A stretch of DNA of 64,000 bases from Brevipalpus yothersi (GCA_003956705.1 QZCP01000038.1:81225-145224); one strand, 5' to 3'; numbered from the stretch's first letter, positions 11,112 through 22,727 are shown. Translations and numbers: made by a program. The notes: generated from the letters alone by a model not told the origin.

Positions 11112-12270
11112 GTTGAAGCCATTGGATCATTCTAAGGAAAAAATTGTATACCAATGTGGGATCTAGGGGATACAGAATTGAAAGAATTTTCTGGGGAAGA
11201 TGCCATGGAATATCCCCGCATTGATAATCCTCATGAAAAAACAGAGAGTAGAAGGCAAACGCATGGTAAGGACAATATCAATGTCCATATTGTACCTGCG
11301 TTTTTCGTCCTGAGGGAGTTTCGGATTTGAAGACACATACGAATTGTCCACCAAACCGAAGCAGAGCTCGAGCATGCGCAGTTAGGAGAGAGCTGGAGCC
11401 TATGGTTAATAGGAAATGGGAGGAAGCTAAACTCAAGCCCAAACTCATCAATTCTGAATGAATAGATATTTTAATAATTATAATTTTTTGTATTCCCTTT
11501 GTAAAGAGGCAGAAAATAAAATGCCACGCTCCAACATTGCACTCGATTTGATTATCAATGCTAGCCAAATCCTTAAGGGAATTGTTAAGACAGTGGTTTT
11601 GACAGTGATTTCGATCGTGAACTTTGACAGTGGTTTTTGACAGTGGTTTCGCAGTGATTTCTAACAGTTCTAACATCTGCCATCACAACTCACAACAACT
11701 AAAAATTGAGATGACGTTAGATTTCCACTGTTGAGATGACGGCTAATATCACTGTCACTGCACTTGTAGTTGAGATCAAAAGATGAACGAGATTGTGACT
11801 GCAAACTTGCTTGTGGCTCAATTCTAGGCATTTTTATGCAGAATTTGTGAGGAAGTAAAGACTGAAGATCAAGAGATTACACGTGTAAGAGGAGAGGGCG
11901 TTGCGCTCCATCTGTGAGTAGTCGTATGAGGCCTCACTATTGTAATACATGATATACTTTATGGGACTTTTTTCCATACTTTGCAACCTTCAATTCACTT
12001 GAAACTTACTGAATCATATTATATTATTCGTCGCAATATTTTTGGGAGTTTCCATACAGATTTCATGAATGATTTCTGAGGGAAAAGAATTCGAAGAAAA
12101 AACCAACTTTTGTTGTAACAATAGAATCCCTCAATATTTTCAAGTATCCTCAGGATATGCACTGCAACCTAACATACTGAGCTATTGTAAAAAATTTCAT
12201 CCAATTCAAACCTGTAGTTTTCGAGTATAATTCTGAACGAAAAGGCAAAGTTCGGACGTGGAGACCAAGT
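11112..12270. other. Unassigned sequence with a short tandem motif
   Basis: Around 11590-11665 the phrase GACAGTGGTTTT recurs imperfectly four or five times. Protein-like frames near 11160-11450 may belong to the element starting at 10.7 kb. The rest is unrecognised. Confidence 0.35.
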
Positions 12271-12274
12271 ATAC

Positions 12275-12660
12275 AGTGTGTCTCAGATTAATATGATGAG
12301 TTTGAAATGCTTATATCTCCAGGTCCACTCGAGGAATTCTCGGAATTTCTCCAATACTGTACAGTAAAGATGTGGGCATTTTGAAAGAGTCCGATAAATT
12401 TTCAGAATAGATAACAGGGTCCAGAGTGCAAATTTAGGATATCATGGCTGGTGGGTAGAGTTCCCACATGATGATGACATTTTTAGAGTTCTCATGAAAG
12501 ATTACACCCGTTGGAATTTGTCTAAAATCAATTAGATAAGAGATAAGAGAGCTGAAAACTCAATTTTTGGCTCATCTATAAAGATCCTAGGCAGAAAAAC
12601 TGCTGTTTTGACAACTTGAGATAACTTCTCCACACTGGATGTATTATTCTATCTTGATAC
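12275..12660. repeat. Foldback family fragment (copy of 61.5/62.5-kb arms)
   Basis: This segment matches one arm of the inverted-repeat element at 61.4-62.7 kb, with the shared phrases GATAACAGGGTCC, AAATTTAGGATATC and GAGATAAGAGAG. It starts with a CAGTGTGTCTCAGATTAATA end that corresponds to the CAGGGTGTTTCAGAATAATA end at 62.65 kb. Only one arm is present. Confidence 0.6.
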
Positions 12661-12689
12661 TATCTGTATTTTCCATTCTGCAGACTATG

Positions 12690-13510
12690 CACTTGTAAGG
12701 TGTTCGTTTTCCACTACCTTGAACCAATTCTGACCGAATGAAAACAGTCTAGTCTTATCTTATCAACCTCAAGAGATGAGATTATGTATTCAGTTTCTTG
12801 GCTTCAGGCCTCACTTCTGCACCATGGTGACATATTGATTTTCACCAACTTGTACCGATCCCATATAAGAGAAATGTGTCTAGTCTTATCTTATCGATTT
12901 CAACAGATAAGATTATGTTATCAGTATCTTGGCTTCAGATCTCACCTCTGAGAAGAAGTATCATGTTGATTTTCCATCAATATTTCCGAGGCCAAAACAT
13001 ATGAGGCATACCTACTCTTATCTCATCTTGTCTGAGAAATATGAAAGTGTTATTACCTGCTTTGCTTCAGACCTCGTTTTCATGGTATGGCAATTTTCCG
13101 ATTTTTTAGAACCTCATCACCATTCTTATCCCCTTTGTTATCTCTTATCTTATCAACTTTTGGATGAGGATTCAAATGATACCGTTTTTACTTTGATGTA
13201 ATAAGTCATTCTCGAGATGGTGGGAAAAGGAGAAAAGGGCCATTTCTCAAAGAGTATGAGTCATACAAAGTTATTATCTACATTCTTCCTCTTATCACAG
13301 GCAATAACATTAGATGAGAAAGTTTAGTCAAAATCTGAGAATGGGCAGCTTTGGACATCGTCCTTTATTGAGCTCCCTCAAAACTCATGACAACCAAATC
13401 TTACACATTTTTACCATACGTTATCGAAAAAATTTCAGAATTATGTGAAGAATTCTCGACATATAAGTGTTTCAAATCTGTCTTATTACTCTGAAAATCC
13501 CTGTAAATGG
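12690..13510. repeat. GATAAG-rich repeat, inverted relative to 35.6-36.3 kb
   Basis: Read in reverse this matches 35,640-36,260, sharing GTCTAGTCTTATCTTATC units, GACTCATA phrases and a terminal GAATGGGCAG. It carries several TTATCT(n)AGATAA-type palindromes. A fragment of the CAGGG(T) end-type repeat (about 13,400-13,495) abuts it. Confidence 0.55.
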
Positions 13511-13599
13511 AGAGACAGTTCTTCTGAGCTACGAAGCTTGTCGAGAGGTCATTCTCCAGAGTTTGCTGATTCTCAAGTTATTTCACTGAATGATGTGTG

Positions 13600-14220
13600 A
13601 AATGTTCGACAGATTAAGTGAGATTTTCCAACGAGATGTCTTGTGAGTCAATATATTCATCTAAGTTGTGATTTTGATTAGAATATTTGATGATCTCCTA
13701 ATAAAATGATTGAGTATTTTGGTTTCGAGAATTTTGATTGCTGAGAAGGTTCGTCACCCAAAGGTTCGACGAGTATCTTAGGCTCAACCTCATGTTATTG
13801 GTGTACGATAGCCTAGTACTCCTTCCATGGAATATGTTTGAAAGATTTGAAATATTCAAGCTCAGAATGAATCTACCCATTCATTGAAAATTGAAGCGTA
13901 ACTCCGTATATACAATGATTTGAATCTCAACCTGCTCAGGAGTGAAGCAATAGTTCTGATTCAGAGAGAAGCTGTGCATTGGCACCAAAAAAACATCTGT
14001 CGAACAATTGACAAGTTAATTGATTGAAAATGAGAACAATGCATATGAGTTAGTTACAGTGATCATCACTCTCTCCTTCATGAATTTTCTCGTGGCAGTA
14101 TAAGTTTAAAAACCAATTGGAGAATCTTGATCAGTGATAAACTTTTTTTTAATCAAGTGGAGCTCACCATTGAGTTACTGATGTTCGCTTCATTTCATTT
14201 GAAGTAAAATATAATTCGCT
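13600..14220 (+). promoter_or_regulatory. Duplicated 5' flank of secreted family 1 (second copy)
   Basis: This flank matches 28,880-29,490 over most of its length and 1,640-1,945 over its last 300 bases. Shared strings include AATATTTGATGATCT and TTGAAATA(T/C)T(C/T)AAGCTCAG. The gene at 14221 follows directly, so the promoter should lie here; no canonical TATA box is seen. Confidence 0.5.
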
Positions 14221-14712
14221 ATGTATTTGTCCGCTGCTTGCATATCATTCCTTCTCTCATTAATCTTGGCTTGTATTGTCGGTGCTGAGAATAATCATGG
14301 GCTTCAAAGAAAGCATCATAGTGACCAGTATGTTGGACTCGAGCGAGATCCATATGCTTCAATTCAACAACAATCTGAACGTTTATCTTCAGCATATCCC
14401 TCCAGTCAAGTGAGTCATCCCGATCGTCAAGATAATATCAATACAAGGAATGTTCAAAATGCTGATAGAGGTGATGTTCGAAGTGATCCACAAGAGATCA
14501 ATGTCTCTTTTCAACGAGCTCATGAGCTGGTAAACGAAGTTTTTAAGCCTCTCTCGACGCGTCAAAGTGCAGGTCAAGTAATTACCGTGCTGATAGGCCT
14601 AATATTGGGGATTATTGTTGCGGCAGCAGCCACTGTACCAGCGGGACCTCTTGGAGCTGTTGCAGGCTTGGGTATTTTTTTTCTCTCCATCATATTAGCA
14701 CTAGTACTATAA
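14221..14712 (+). CDS. Small secreted/membrane protein, family 1 (copy 2)
   Basis: This single-exon gene encodes 163 residues. The signal peptide (MYLSAACISFLLSLILACIV) is followed by a hydrophilic middle with GLERDPYASIQQ (about 42-53), a run of polar residues, and the block AHELVNEVFKPLSTRQ (about 101-116). The tail is a long hydrophobic Gly/Ala/Val/Ile stretch from about 119 to the end. The paralogue at 1946 conserves the signal and the N-terminal half better than the tail. The reading frame is open in both copies, which suggests selection. No known domain is recognised. Confidence 0.75.
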   Translation: MYLSAACISFLLSLILACIVGAENNHGLQRKHHSDQYVGLERDPYASIQQQSERLSSAYPSSQVSHPDRQDNINTRNVQNADRGDVRSDPQEINVSFQRAHELVNEVFKPLSTRQSAGQVITVLIGLILGIIVAAAATVPAGPLGAVAGLGIFFLSIILALVL

Positions 14713-15802
14713 ATTTCGTGGATGATAACACACTCACTCAAGCCTTCTATCTGGGAGTGAAGATCGAAGATCAGAGTGATTGAAAAATTCTAGTTGATCA
14801 ACTGTATCAGCAATGATTAGTGTCCCCTGTTATTGATAATCTCTGATAATTTCAGCTTGCCAATTACTGTAATAAATAGGGTAAATTTACATAAATTCTT
14901 CTCTCTGTTAGCAAGCTCAGCTGAGAAAAATGATACTGTCATCTTTATAGTGCAATCGTGACGAAAAGGAGGAGGTTTATCTTCTCATAGGGGATTCGCA
15001 AGGTTTTCCAATCATAGAGAAGCGTATATATTTCGAATACTCATGAGGAGTTGAACAAATTTTATCATGAAGATAGACCTGGAAGTCGTTCCTTTTTCAA
15101 AATATGGCTTGTCAATAGAAAGTGACCTTTGGTCGGAAAATGCCTTGATGAATTTTTGGGCTTGTTTCCATCTTTTTAGGCAACTCAAAGTACATATATT
15201 CTGGAAGATAGTCTAGAAAACTTGTGGATGCAGGAAGAATTTTTATAGTTTCACGGATTTTCGATAAATTCAACGAAATCGTCACTTTCTGGCCTTATTC
15301 CAGGGTGCAGAAGGAATCTAAAAATCTGAAACCTGAGATCTTGAATACTTTACTGGATATCTATTTGGTGATGAAGTTTTATTCAAACTGAGAGTGCACC
15401 TTCTCCTTTGGCCTCTCTCTCTCTCATACCGATAACTTTGCTTCATGATTTGGTGCATGAGATCATTTTTTTGAGGTGACACACAAGGTGAATGAAATGA
15501 TCCATGTATATTTACACAAACATTAAGCATCCCAATAATATATTCCATAAAGATTCTCGATTTACGAATACCCCCCTTCCATTGTTAGATCCTACTAGAT
15601 CACGTTGATGATCTTTTGGTTTGCACCAAATTAGAGTAGAACTAACGAATGAAAATGAATTAAATCCTCCTCAGTTGATTGATCTGGCAATTGATGTCTC
15701 ACCACCTTGTCCACTCAATAAGAAAAGAGAAAAGGGTTGAAGAAAATGAAGAATGAAAAAATTATAAGAAAGAACAATAGTCAAAAACAGCCATTTTCCA
15801 CC
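14713..15802. other. Unassigned intergenic sequence
   Basis: The first 150 bases resemble the 3' flank of the 1.9-kb paralogue. The remainder holds no recognised gene; open frames are short and lack paralogues. Confidence 0.3.
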
Positions 15803-16294
15803 CTAGATCGAATTCATCTAAAATCCATCTTATCTTATCCATCTTTTGATGAGAAACACGATGGTGCTACTTTCAGTCCTGTGGAATGTCTCGTTCTCGA
15901 GATATGAGTGCTAACGTTCTGAAGCCTTATCACGCCTGAAGATAACCTGAAACTCACTCGATCACCTCGGAACTTAGTTTTCCTGAAAGCAAATGCTTTG
16001 ATAGACTCATTGATATCAATCATGATAAGATAAGATCATGAATTAATCGCACGATCCAGGAAAATGACATTTTTGACCAAAAATGTCTTATCTCCACTAA
16101 TCGCTCTGAACACATGATGAAACTCACATGAAAGATAATTCATATCTTGGACATAACGATCACGAAGTTTCAGCATGATAGTAGGACGCTTTTCTTTGTT
16201 ATAGCAGAAACTGTCATTCTTGAGCTTGGAGACCATATCTCTGTAGATCGCTTTGAACACATTATGTAATTCGCAACATAGGTGGAACAATATA
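15803..16294 (+). repeat. Left arm of near-perfect 492-bp inverted repeat
   Basis: The reverse complement of this segment equals 18,956-19,447, with one difference found by eye (TTTGAACAC here against the complement of GTGTTCGAAG). Identity stops sharply at CTAG on the outside and at ACAATATA on the inside. The arm contains GATAAGATAAG motifs and short frames that mirror each other only because the DNA is duplicated. More diverged relatives lie near 61.4 and 63.2 kb. Confidence 0.85.
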
Positions 16295-16735
16295 TAATGA
16301 AGATTCTGAGCAAGTTTTAATGTGCTAGCTGGACGCTTTACTGAGATATGTCCAATTCATCTCTTCCAATCGACTCCTAGTGTTATACATAGGTAGCTAA
16401 TGATTCGAGCTCTGACGGTGGTGTCTCTGTTTACTCCACTCCCTCTCTAGCATTAGCCATTTTGATTCCTCTACTCATCATGCTCTGATGAGCATACTGT
16501 CCTATAATGGAACTGAGAGAGCCCAAAGCCGGAAAAAGGAAGTCATTCGGGTGAGCTTGCTCAACTTACTTGTAGATATCACATGCGCACAGAGAGCTTT
16601 CCTGATGAGAGAGGCGCTGCTCATAGATTCTTGATCAGTTTCATTCTAGGTTTCGTAGAGAGAAGATGAAAGTTTTCATCTTGTTCATCCGATCTCATTC
16701 TAGCTTTATTCTTATTTCGCAAATATAATCTTAGT
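16295..16735. other. Unassigned spacer inside inverted repeat
   Basis: I see no gene or named repeat between the left arm and the hexamer array. Confidence 0.3.
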
Positions 16736-16892
16736 TTCATTTTAGTTTTAGTTTTAGTTTTAGTTTTAGTTTTAGTTTTAGTTTTAGTTTTAGTTTTAGT
16801 TTTAGTTTTAGTTTTAGTTTTAGTTTTAGTTTTAGTTTTAGTTTTAGTTTTAGTTTTAGTTTTAGTTTTAGTTTTAGTTTTAGTTTTAGTTT
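16736..16892. repeat. (TTTTAG)n hexamer array
   Basis: About 25 almost perfect copies of TTTTAG run without break and end at a tRNA-like sequence. The frame through it (Lys-Thr repeats on the minus strand) is a by-product of a hexamer and not a gene. The unit differs from the arthropod telomere repeat TTAGG. Confidence 0.95.
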
Positions 16893-17112
16893 TCGGTGGC
16901 CCAATGAGCTCGGCCAAGTCTACTGGACACCAAAGTCGTGGGCTTAAATCCACGCTCAGGCCAATACCTTGGACCTATCAGCTGGGGGCTCAAAGATCCA
17001 AGCAAGTTCGTCGGTAAAGACCCAGCTCCCGAGTGAGGACGATATTTGGGCGCTGGTGAAGACTCAAAGATTTTCAAGACCGTCCCCGGCTGAGAGAGTT
17101 CGAGGTACTGGT
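16893..17112 (+). repeat. tRNA-derived SINE-like element
   Basis: Directly after the hexamer array, CGGTGGCCCAATGAG resembles a pol III box A and GGCTTAAATCC resembles box B, spaced as in a tRNA-like head with CTGGACACCAAAGTC between them. A GC-richer body follows to about 17,110. Box B departs from GGTTCGAATCC at several positions, so a working tRNA gene is unlikely. I infer a SINE. Confidence 0.5.
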
Positions 17113-17404
17113 TTTGCCAAAATTTTCAATCACTTATCATGACTTGTTGACTGAGAAATTTGACCCAAAACCATAAGAATTAATCAATAGGATGATAATT
17201 AATTTGCTCGCCACTGCCCAATGGGTAACAGAGTATTCAGTTAAAGCGTACAGCGTTTAGCGATCAACCAATCAATCAATCAATCGAGCGTCCGAATCCT
17301 ATCAACGTCAAATAATTCTAATCAACGTCATCATTGTAAGATAGCCATCATAGTTATCATAGTCATCATTGTAAAATAGTCATACCAAATAATCAGTTAA
17401 AGAA

Positions 17405-18484
17405 ATGAGTGTCAGGTACACCGACCGCCAGAAAAGAAAGATTCTCAGAGTCTATGAAGCTAATAACAAGTCCATCGTCCTAGCTCAGCGTTAGCTCCAG
17501 AGGTTGCATAATATCAGGCCCACTAGAGATACCATCAAGTCCATCTACCAGAACATGGAAGAGCATCAGCGACTCAGCTTAGAACATCCCGGCCAGTCTG
17601 AGACTGTCAGAACTCCTGCCAACATGAAGCGAGTCCGTGAGCTTGCTCAAGATCATAAGCGCAAGGATGAGCCAACGAGTACCCGAAGGTTAGCATTAGA
17701 ACTTGCGGAGGAAGGTCGTCCAATATCGAAGACTACAGTCCACAGAATCCTCACTAAGGACCTGAGGCTCAAAGCATACCATGTACGTAGAACATTCGAG
17801 TTGAAGCCTGGAGATAAGCCTCGTAGGGTTAGAATGGCTAGGCAGCTGTTAGAGATGATAGCACAAGATCCAACCCTCCTTGAGCGAATAGTATGGACTG
17901 ACGAGGCCCAGTTCAACTTGAGTGGTCCCGTCAACACCCGAAACACCATCTACTGGTCAGATGAGAATCCCTACAAGACAGTGGAATCTAAGCGGATTGA
18001 CCAGTGAGGTGTCAAAGTCTGGGCTGGCATATGGGCTGGTGGTAGAATTGGTCCATTCGAGTACGAAGGCAACATGACAACTGACAAGTACTTGGATATG
18101 CTGAGAGACCAGATCATCCCTCAAATCGATGAGTCAAGGAGACATTGGTACATGCAGGATGGCGCTCCCGCTCACAGAGCAGGGAGACTCAAGGAATACC
18201 TCCGCGAGATCTTCCGGGAAAGAGTACTTGCAGCTGGCTAGAATCCTGAATGGGCACCAAGATCACCAGATGCAACCCCTTGCGACTTCTACCTGTGGGG
18301 TACTCTCAAGAACATGGTGTATGGACAACGGCTTCAGACTTTGAGACAGCTCAAAGATGCGATGGAATTTGATAACCTATCTCAGGAGCACATAAGAGCT
18401 GCCTGCATAAGAAGTGTCCAAAAGAGACTTGAGTCAATTGTGAATGTGAATGGGGCAGATGTACAGTTCAAAGAAAGCAGATGA
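17405..18484 (+). pseudogene. Mariner-type (DD41D) transposase with three nonsense codons
   Basis: A single frame of 360 codons runs from ATG (MSVRYTDRQKR) to TGA. It has an N-terminal helix-turn-helix region, RPISKTTVHRIL, a linker, and the catalytic blocks WTDEAQF, MQDGAPAH and SPDATPCDFYLWG. Counting from the Asp of MQDG to the Asp of PCD leaves 41 residues, so it is of DD41D type. All three Asp are intact, but three codons are stops: TAG at 17492-17494, TGA at 18005-18007 and TAG at 18239-18241 (where the family has Trp). No frameshift is visible. It looks like a fairly young element killed by point mutations. It lies inside the long inverted repeat. Confidence 0.88.
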
Positions 18485-18639
18485 ACAAGAAAAACTTCTG
18501 CCAGAGTCTCCAATGCATCTGAAGGCAGCAAAAATAGTAAAAACAATCGGAAAAACTCTGAGTTGTTCGATTGATCTTTGATTGAAGTGATTTTGATTCA
18601 TGTTAGCACCATCCAATAGGCACCCCATGGGAAAAATGG

Positions 18640-18957
18640 GCTCTGAATAGCTTCTTTATCTCTTATCTCATCACTATCAAATGAACTTTTCTAGACGTAA
18701 ATTTTTATGAAGAGTTCAAAAATGACCTTATCTTATCGATAACTCCACCCACTTTTGCACGCATCGCAAAAAACCTACTTTTTTGGCTATATGGCCCCTT
18801 ATCTATGCTAATCCGTTTCCAAGCCTCTTTGAAACACTTGCCATACAAAACTCACACATTTTTTCACCAAGAAACCGAAAGAATTATTAAGATATCTCAA
18901 CCCATTCAAAAGTTATTGAAGTTCAAAATGTGCTATATTACTCTGGGACACTCTGTA
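18640..18957. repeat. Foldback/MITE half with CAGRGTGTCCCAG-type end
   Basis: The end of this segment (complement of CTGGGACACTCTGTATA) matches the terminal sequence at 62.65 kb in type. It carries CTTATCTTATC motifs. It joins the inverted-repeat arm at TATA. Confidence 0.45.
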
Positions 18958-19447
18958 TATTGTTCCACCTATGTTGCGAATTACATAATGTGTTCGAAGC
19001 GATCTACAGAGATATGGTCTCCAAGCTCAAGAATGACAGTTTCTGCTATAACAAAGAAAAGCGTCCTACTATCATGCTGAAACTTCGTGATCGTTATGTC
19101 CAAGATATGAATTATCTTTCATGTGAGTTTCATCATGTGTTCAGAGCGATTAGTGGAGATAAGACATTTTTGGTCAAAAATGTCATTTTCCTGGATCGTG
19201 CGATTAATTCATGATCTTATCTTATCATGATTGATATCAATGAGTCTATCAAAGCATTTGCTTTCAGGAAAACTAAGTTCCGAGGTGATCGAGTGAGTTT
19301 CAGGTTATCTTCAGGCGTGATAAGGCTTCAGAACGTTAGCACTCATATCTCGAGAACGAGACATTCCACAGGACTGAAAGTAGCACCATCGTGTTTCTCA
19401 TCAAAAGATGGATAAGATAAGATGGATTTTAGATGAATTCGATCTAG
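18956..19447 (-). repeat. Right arm of near-perfect 492-bp inverted repeat
   Basis: Reverse-complement partner of 15,803-16,294, same length and all but identical. The two arms enclose 2,661 bases. Outside the arms the flanks are only loosely similar (ACTACTGTTCTTTC here against GACTATTGTTCTTTC on the other side). Confidence 0.85.
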
Positions 19448-21598
19448 TGCCGGAATGACTACTGTTCTTTCGAAATGTTCTCCCAGCTTTGATCTCGGAA
19501 TTACCCTGGCATTCTGACTATGTGCTTTTTGATGGAAACAGTTGTTGCCTATATAGCTAGGAACTTCCATTTTCCACCCCTAGCGTCAACTCCAGTGACT
19601 GCAGTAACCTGGGTTGACCCCATGTTCTTCTCTCTAACCATTTTCAGTCATTGACTGTGAACTGCAGTTCACTATCAATAGGCTGATCAATGATGGTCAA
19701 GGGTGAAGCCAATTTATCCAGACTTAATTCTCTCTTTGTACCTTTCCCTTACTCATGTGATAACGTTCTTCATATAAGCCAATGGCACACTGAATGCCAT
19801 CAGAGCTCTGTTGGTGTTAGTAAAGTATAGCAGTCTCTCTGCCTCCTTAGTAATTGAGGTCATTTTGTATTCCATGCGTTAAGCCATTTGTGAACTGCAG
19901 TTCACTGGACTTGATTGGCGTGACTGCGAATAAGTGCTCCTGTAGAAACTTCCAGGCTCAGTGCAGATATGCCAAACGAGCTAACACTAGAGGTGTATAG
20001 TCTAGATTCACCGAGCAAGGCAACACTGAGGTACTAGAGTAACAAGTTCAGGTCATAGTGAATAGCAATAGCTAAATGTAGTAAACTATTGCTCTTGGTA
20101 GATACAAGTGTACGGAGGTGAGTGTAGATAAACCGAACGAGGCAACATCGACACCTTATGGACCTTGAAAATCAGGATATGAGAACCGATTCCACTATAC
20201 ATGTATAGGATGGAAGAGAAGGAGAACATGGACTCAACAGCTTAAAGTATTGCCATGTTGGCACTCTTAAGTTCTCTTCTCTCCCCGATGATTCTTGTGT
20301 ACTGCAAACATGAATGTGATGAAATGATCTAATAATATATGAGAAAAACCCGATAATCGTGAAAAATAAATTTCAAATTCAGTTTCATCTCTCACCAAGG
20401 AATACTGCAGGATCTGGGTGAGAGTAGAGTTAAGTACCTAAACTACTGTAGCTACTCTTTTGGGTCCGCAATACGCACCTCGAGCTTCTCGAGAGTCAAG
20501 AGGTGAGAAGAGTCAGTTACGCTAAAAGCACACGTTCAACTCGATCTACACTTGACACTGGAGCAAACATCTCCAATACGTTAAGGATGGAGCTCTGTCC
20601 ATCATCATTTTAGCCAGAATTAGTTTGATTCAATTCAGTAACCCACTTGTGGTAATCACTGGCTGAGCACATCGCAGTCAACATAGTACTTCTACGATTG
20701 TGGGCATATTGGAAACCCAGTGAAGAGGTTCATCATCATCGGTGCTCACAGCAACTACAGAATCACCGTCAATGATGTGATTTATATCGAAATTTTGCCC
20801 CAGAAATCACTCGATCGGTGTTCACTGTTCATTATTACACCCCTTGTATCTACCAACACATGGGTCTGAACTGTATTTAGCTATAATCAACCTGATTGAA
20901 TTATTCAATTTGAGTCGCAACAAAAAAACCTATTGGTACCCTAAGTAATGGAGGTTTCTGGCCTCTCTAGTCTCTCACAATTTTTGGACTCATTTGATTA
21001 TGCTCCATCCGAGAAAGAGGGACAATTGCTGATGGAAGTTATTTGATCAAGTCTCGAACAATGATTTGGTAAGTGGTTGCCGTCAATAGGAGCAGTAATA
21101 GGGTGAGTTTTTCTACATCTTCTTGGGAGACACGGTGCATATTTTTCCCATAGAGGGTGAATATTCCCCCCCCCCCAGAAAGGTCGAATTCTCATTTGAA
21201 TAGGGTAGATTTTTTTATGAGAGGGTCAATTCTTTTCAGTCAAATGTTGATATCTTCTTTCCTGATCAATATGTTATTCATCGATATACATGTATATTTG
21301 GTTGATCTATTTCAATCCATGGTAAAGACCAGAGAATTTACTATCCAAATTAGACCACCAAAGTTTATTCCTAACTCAACCTAGCCTATTTACATATTGA
21401 GTAATTCAATCAAAATGAATTTATTGAAATTTACATCAAATAATGTAGCAAATCCTTGGAATGAGCTGGAGTATTTCGCTTCATTACTTTCAAAATCGCA
21501 AGAAATGTTGATACACAATTGACCATTTGCTTCTGAGAGACAGCCTGGTAGGCTTCAGAGAAATATCTCGTCTGTATACTATAATGACTGTCAGATCT
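19448..21598. other. Unassigned sequence
   Basis: No coding motif, splice-joined frame or terminal repeat was recognised. Parts of 19.6-20.9 kb have slightly higher GC and could be a decayed retroelement, but I cannot support that. A C homopolymer of about ten bases lies near 21,168. Confidence 0.3.
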
Positions 21599-21599
21599 A

Positions 21600-22170
21600 G
21601 TGTTAAATTTTGGAACCCTTCTTTTGATTGAAACAATATTCTTTGGCTACATCGATGATGAATGTATAATCGATCATCGGCCGAGTTGTTTTGTCCAGAG
21701 TTATGTCCTCTGTCTTGATGGCAGTTTTGATCTGACCATTTGATAATCACACTCTATAGACATAGTTTTCTGGCTCGCAAGTTACAAACTCTTCATTGAA
21801 TGTCTCTGGACCGTGAACAGTGCATATTCCATCTCCAAGTTCACCAACATGATGTTCACATTCAATCCGTAGCTCATTCTTCTCTCGAAATAGAGGATTG
21901 AATCGGTATCGAAGTACAGTAAAGACCCTGGCTGGAACCTCCTTTTCATCTCGCTACTGGAGTGACAGTATGTTCACAATCACTTCTGAAACTGTTTCTA
22001 TGTGTTCATCGGTAACTTTCTTGAAATCACTGTCATAATTGTGAATAATTTCTGTTCACTTCTTGTCAAGGTTGTGAGCTAATATACCCAACAAGGAATC
22101 AAGGAGTATTTCAGCTGAAAATTGTAGTGCAGGGTTTTTCATCATATTATTTGGGTCAAGATCTCAAAGA
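21600..22170 (-). pseudogene. Protein-primed DNA polymerase B relic, Polinton/Maverick-like
   Basis: On the minus strand a frame contains VLYFDTDSILYF, the motif C signature of family B DNA polymerases (Y-x-DTDS), encoded near 21,898-21,920. Upstream is NPALQFSAEILLDSLLG, matching in kind the NPxxRxxAKxxLNSLWG block typical of protein-primed Polinton polymerases. Downstream, in a shifted frame, are GELGDG and PENYVYRV, again in family order. Stops and at least one frameshift interrupt it, so it is an old dead copy. Flanking bases recur inverted at 58.6-59.0 kb. Confidence 0.65.
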
Positions 22171-22727
22171 AGGTAAAAGCGAAACTGGTTGGCTCTAGGA
22201 CGAGAATGAGGCTTCTATTCGAGATGGAGGTCTTTGAAAATGTATTCAAGTTATCTTTACATGACTATTGAGGCTGAAGTAGTTGTCTATTCATTCGAAG
22301 TTGGAAATACTGTTAAATTTTTTGAGCATCCCAGTTGAAAACCGTTGATGCTATGATCTATTGTAGGTGAAAGGATCGATTTATTTGTAAACAAAATAAC
22401 CATCTATATTGAAGAATATTCCTCTTCTGAAAGAAATTCATCCTCTTTCAGTCATCATCAGGAAATAGAATATACATATGTATATACATATGTATATTGG
22501 TAGGCCATTTTTCCTCTGAGTGCTCCAACTGATCTCTAGTCATCCTCATCGTATCATCTAGCAGAAAGCACCCGTTATTTCCTATTCGGTTTTATTAATC
22601 AAGTGAAGTCGTGATGTAATTTTCCTACGCTTGAATCAATCCAAAAGTTGCATCACGAAGTAGGAGAAAATTCATCATCAATAATCGATTGTTGTTGATC
22701 AAAGTCTTCTCAATTGCATCATGCACA
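22171..22727. other. Flank of Polinton-like relic
   Basis: About 22,195-22,420 matches 58,730-58,950 in inverse orientation (shared GACCTCCAT, TTTGAAAATGTATT and GATGGTTATTTTGTTTA-type strings), so it probably belongs to the same element. A palindromic TATACATATGTATATACATA string is at about 22,470. Confidence 0.45.

Noticed and set aside
15835..16290. Two small genes duplicated as mirror copies at 18.93-19.42 kb
   Set aside because: The frames match only because the DNA arms are near-identical; they have no signal, domain or codon-level pattern of constraint.
16736..16892. Interstitial telomere repeat
   Set aside because: The unit TTTTAG is not the arthropod TTAGG nor another animal telomere unit I know, and it abuts a SINE head.
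16621..16953. Lys-Thr repeat protein on the minus strand
   Set aside because: It is the translation of a TTTTAG hexamer array; unit length is a multiple of three, so every frame stays open.
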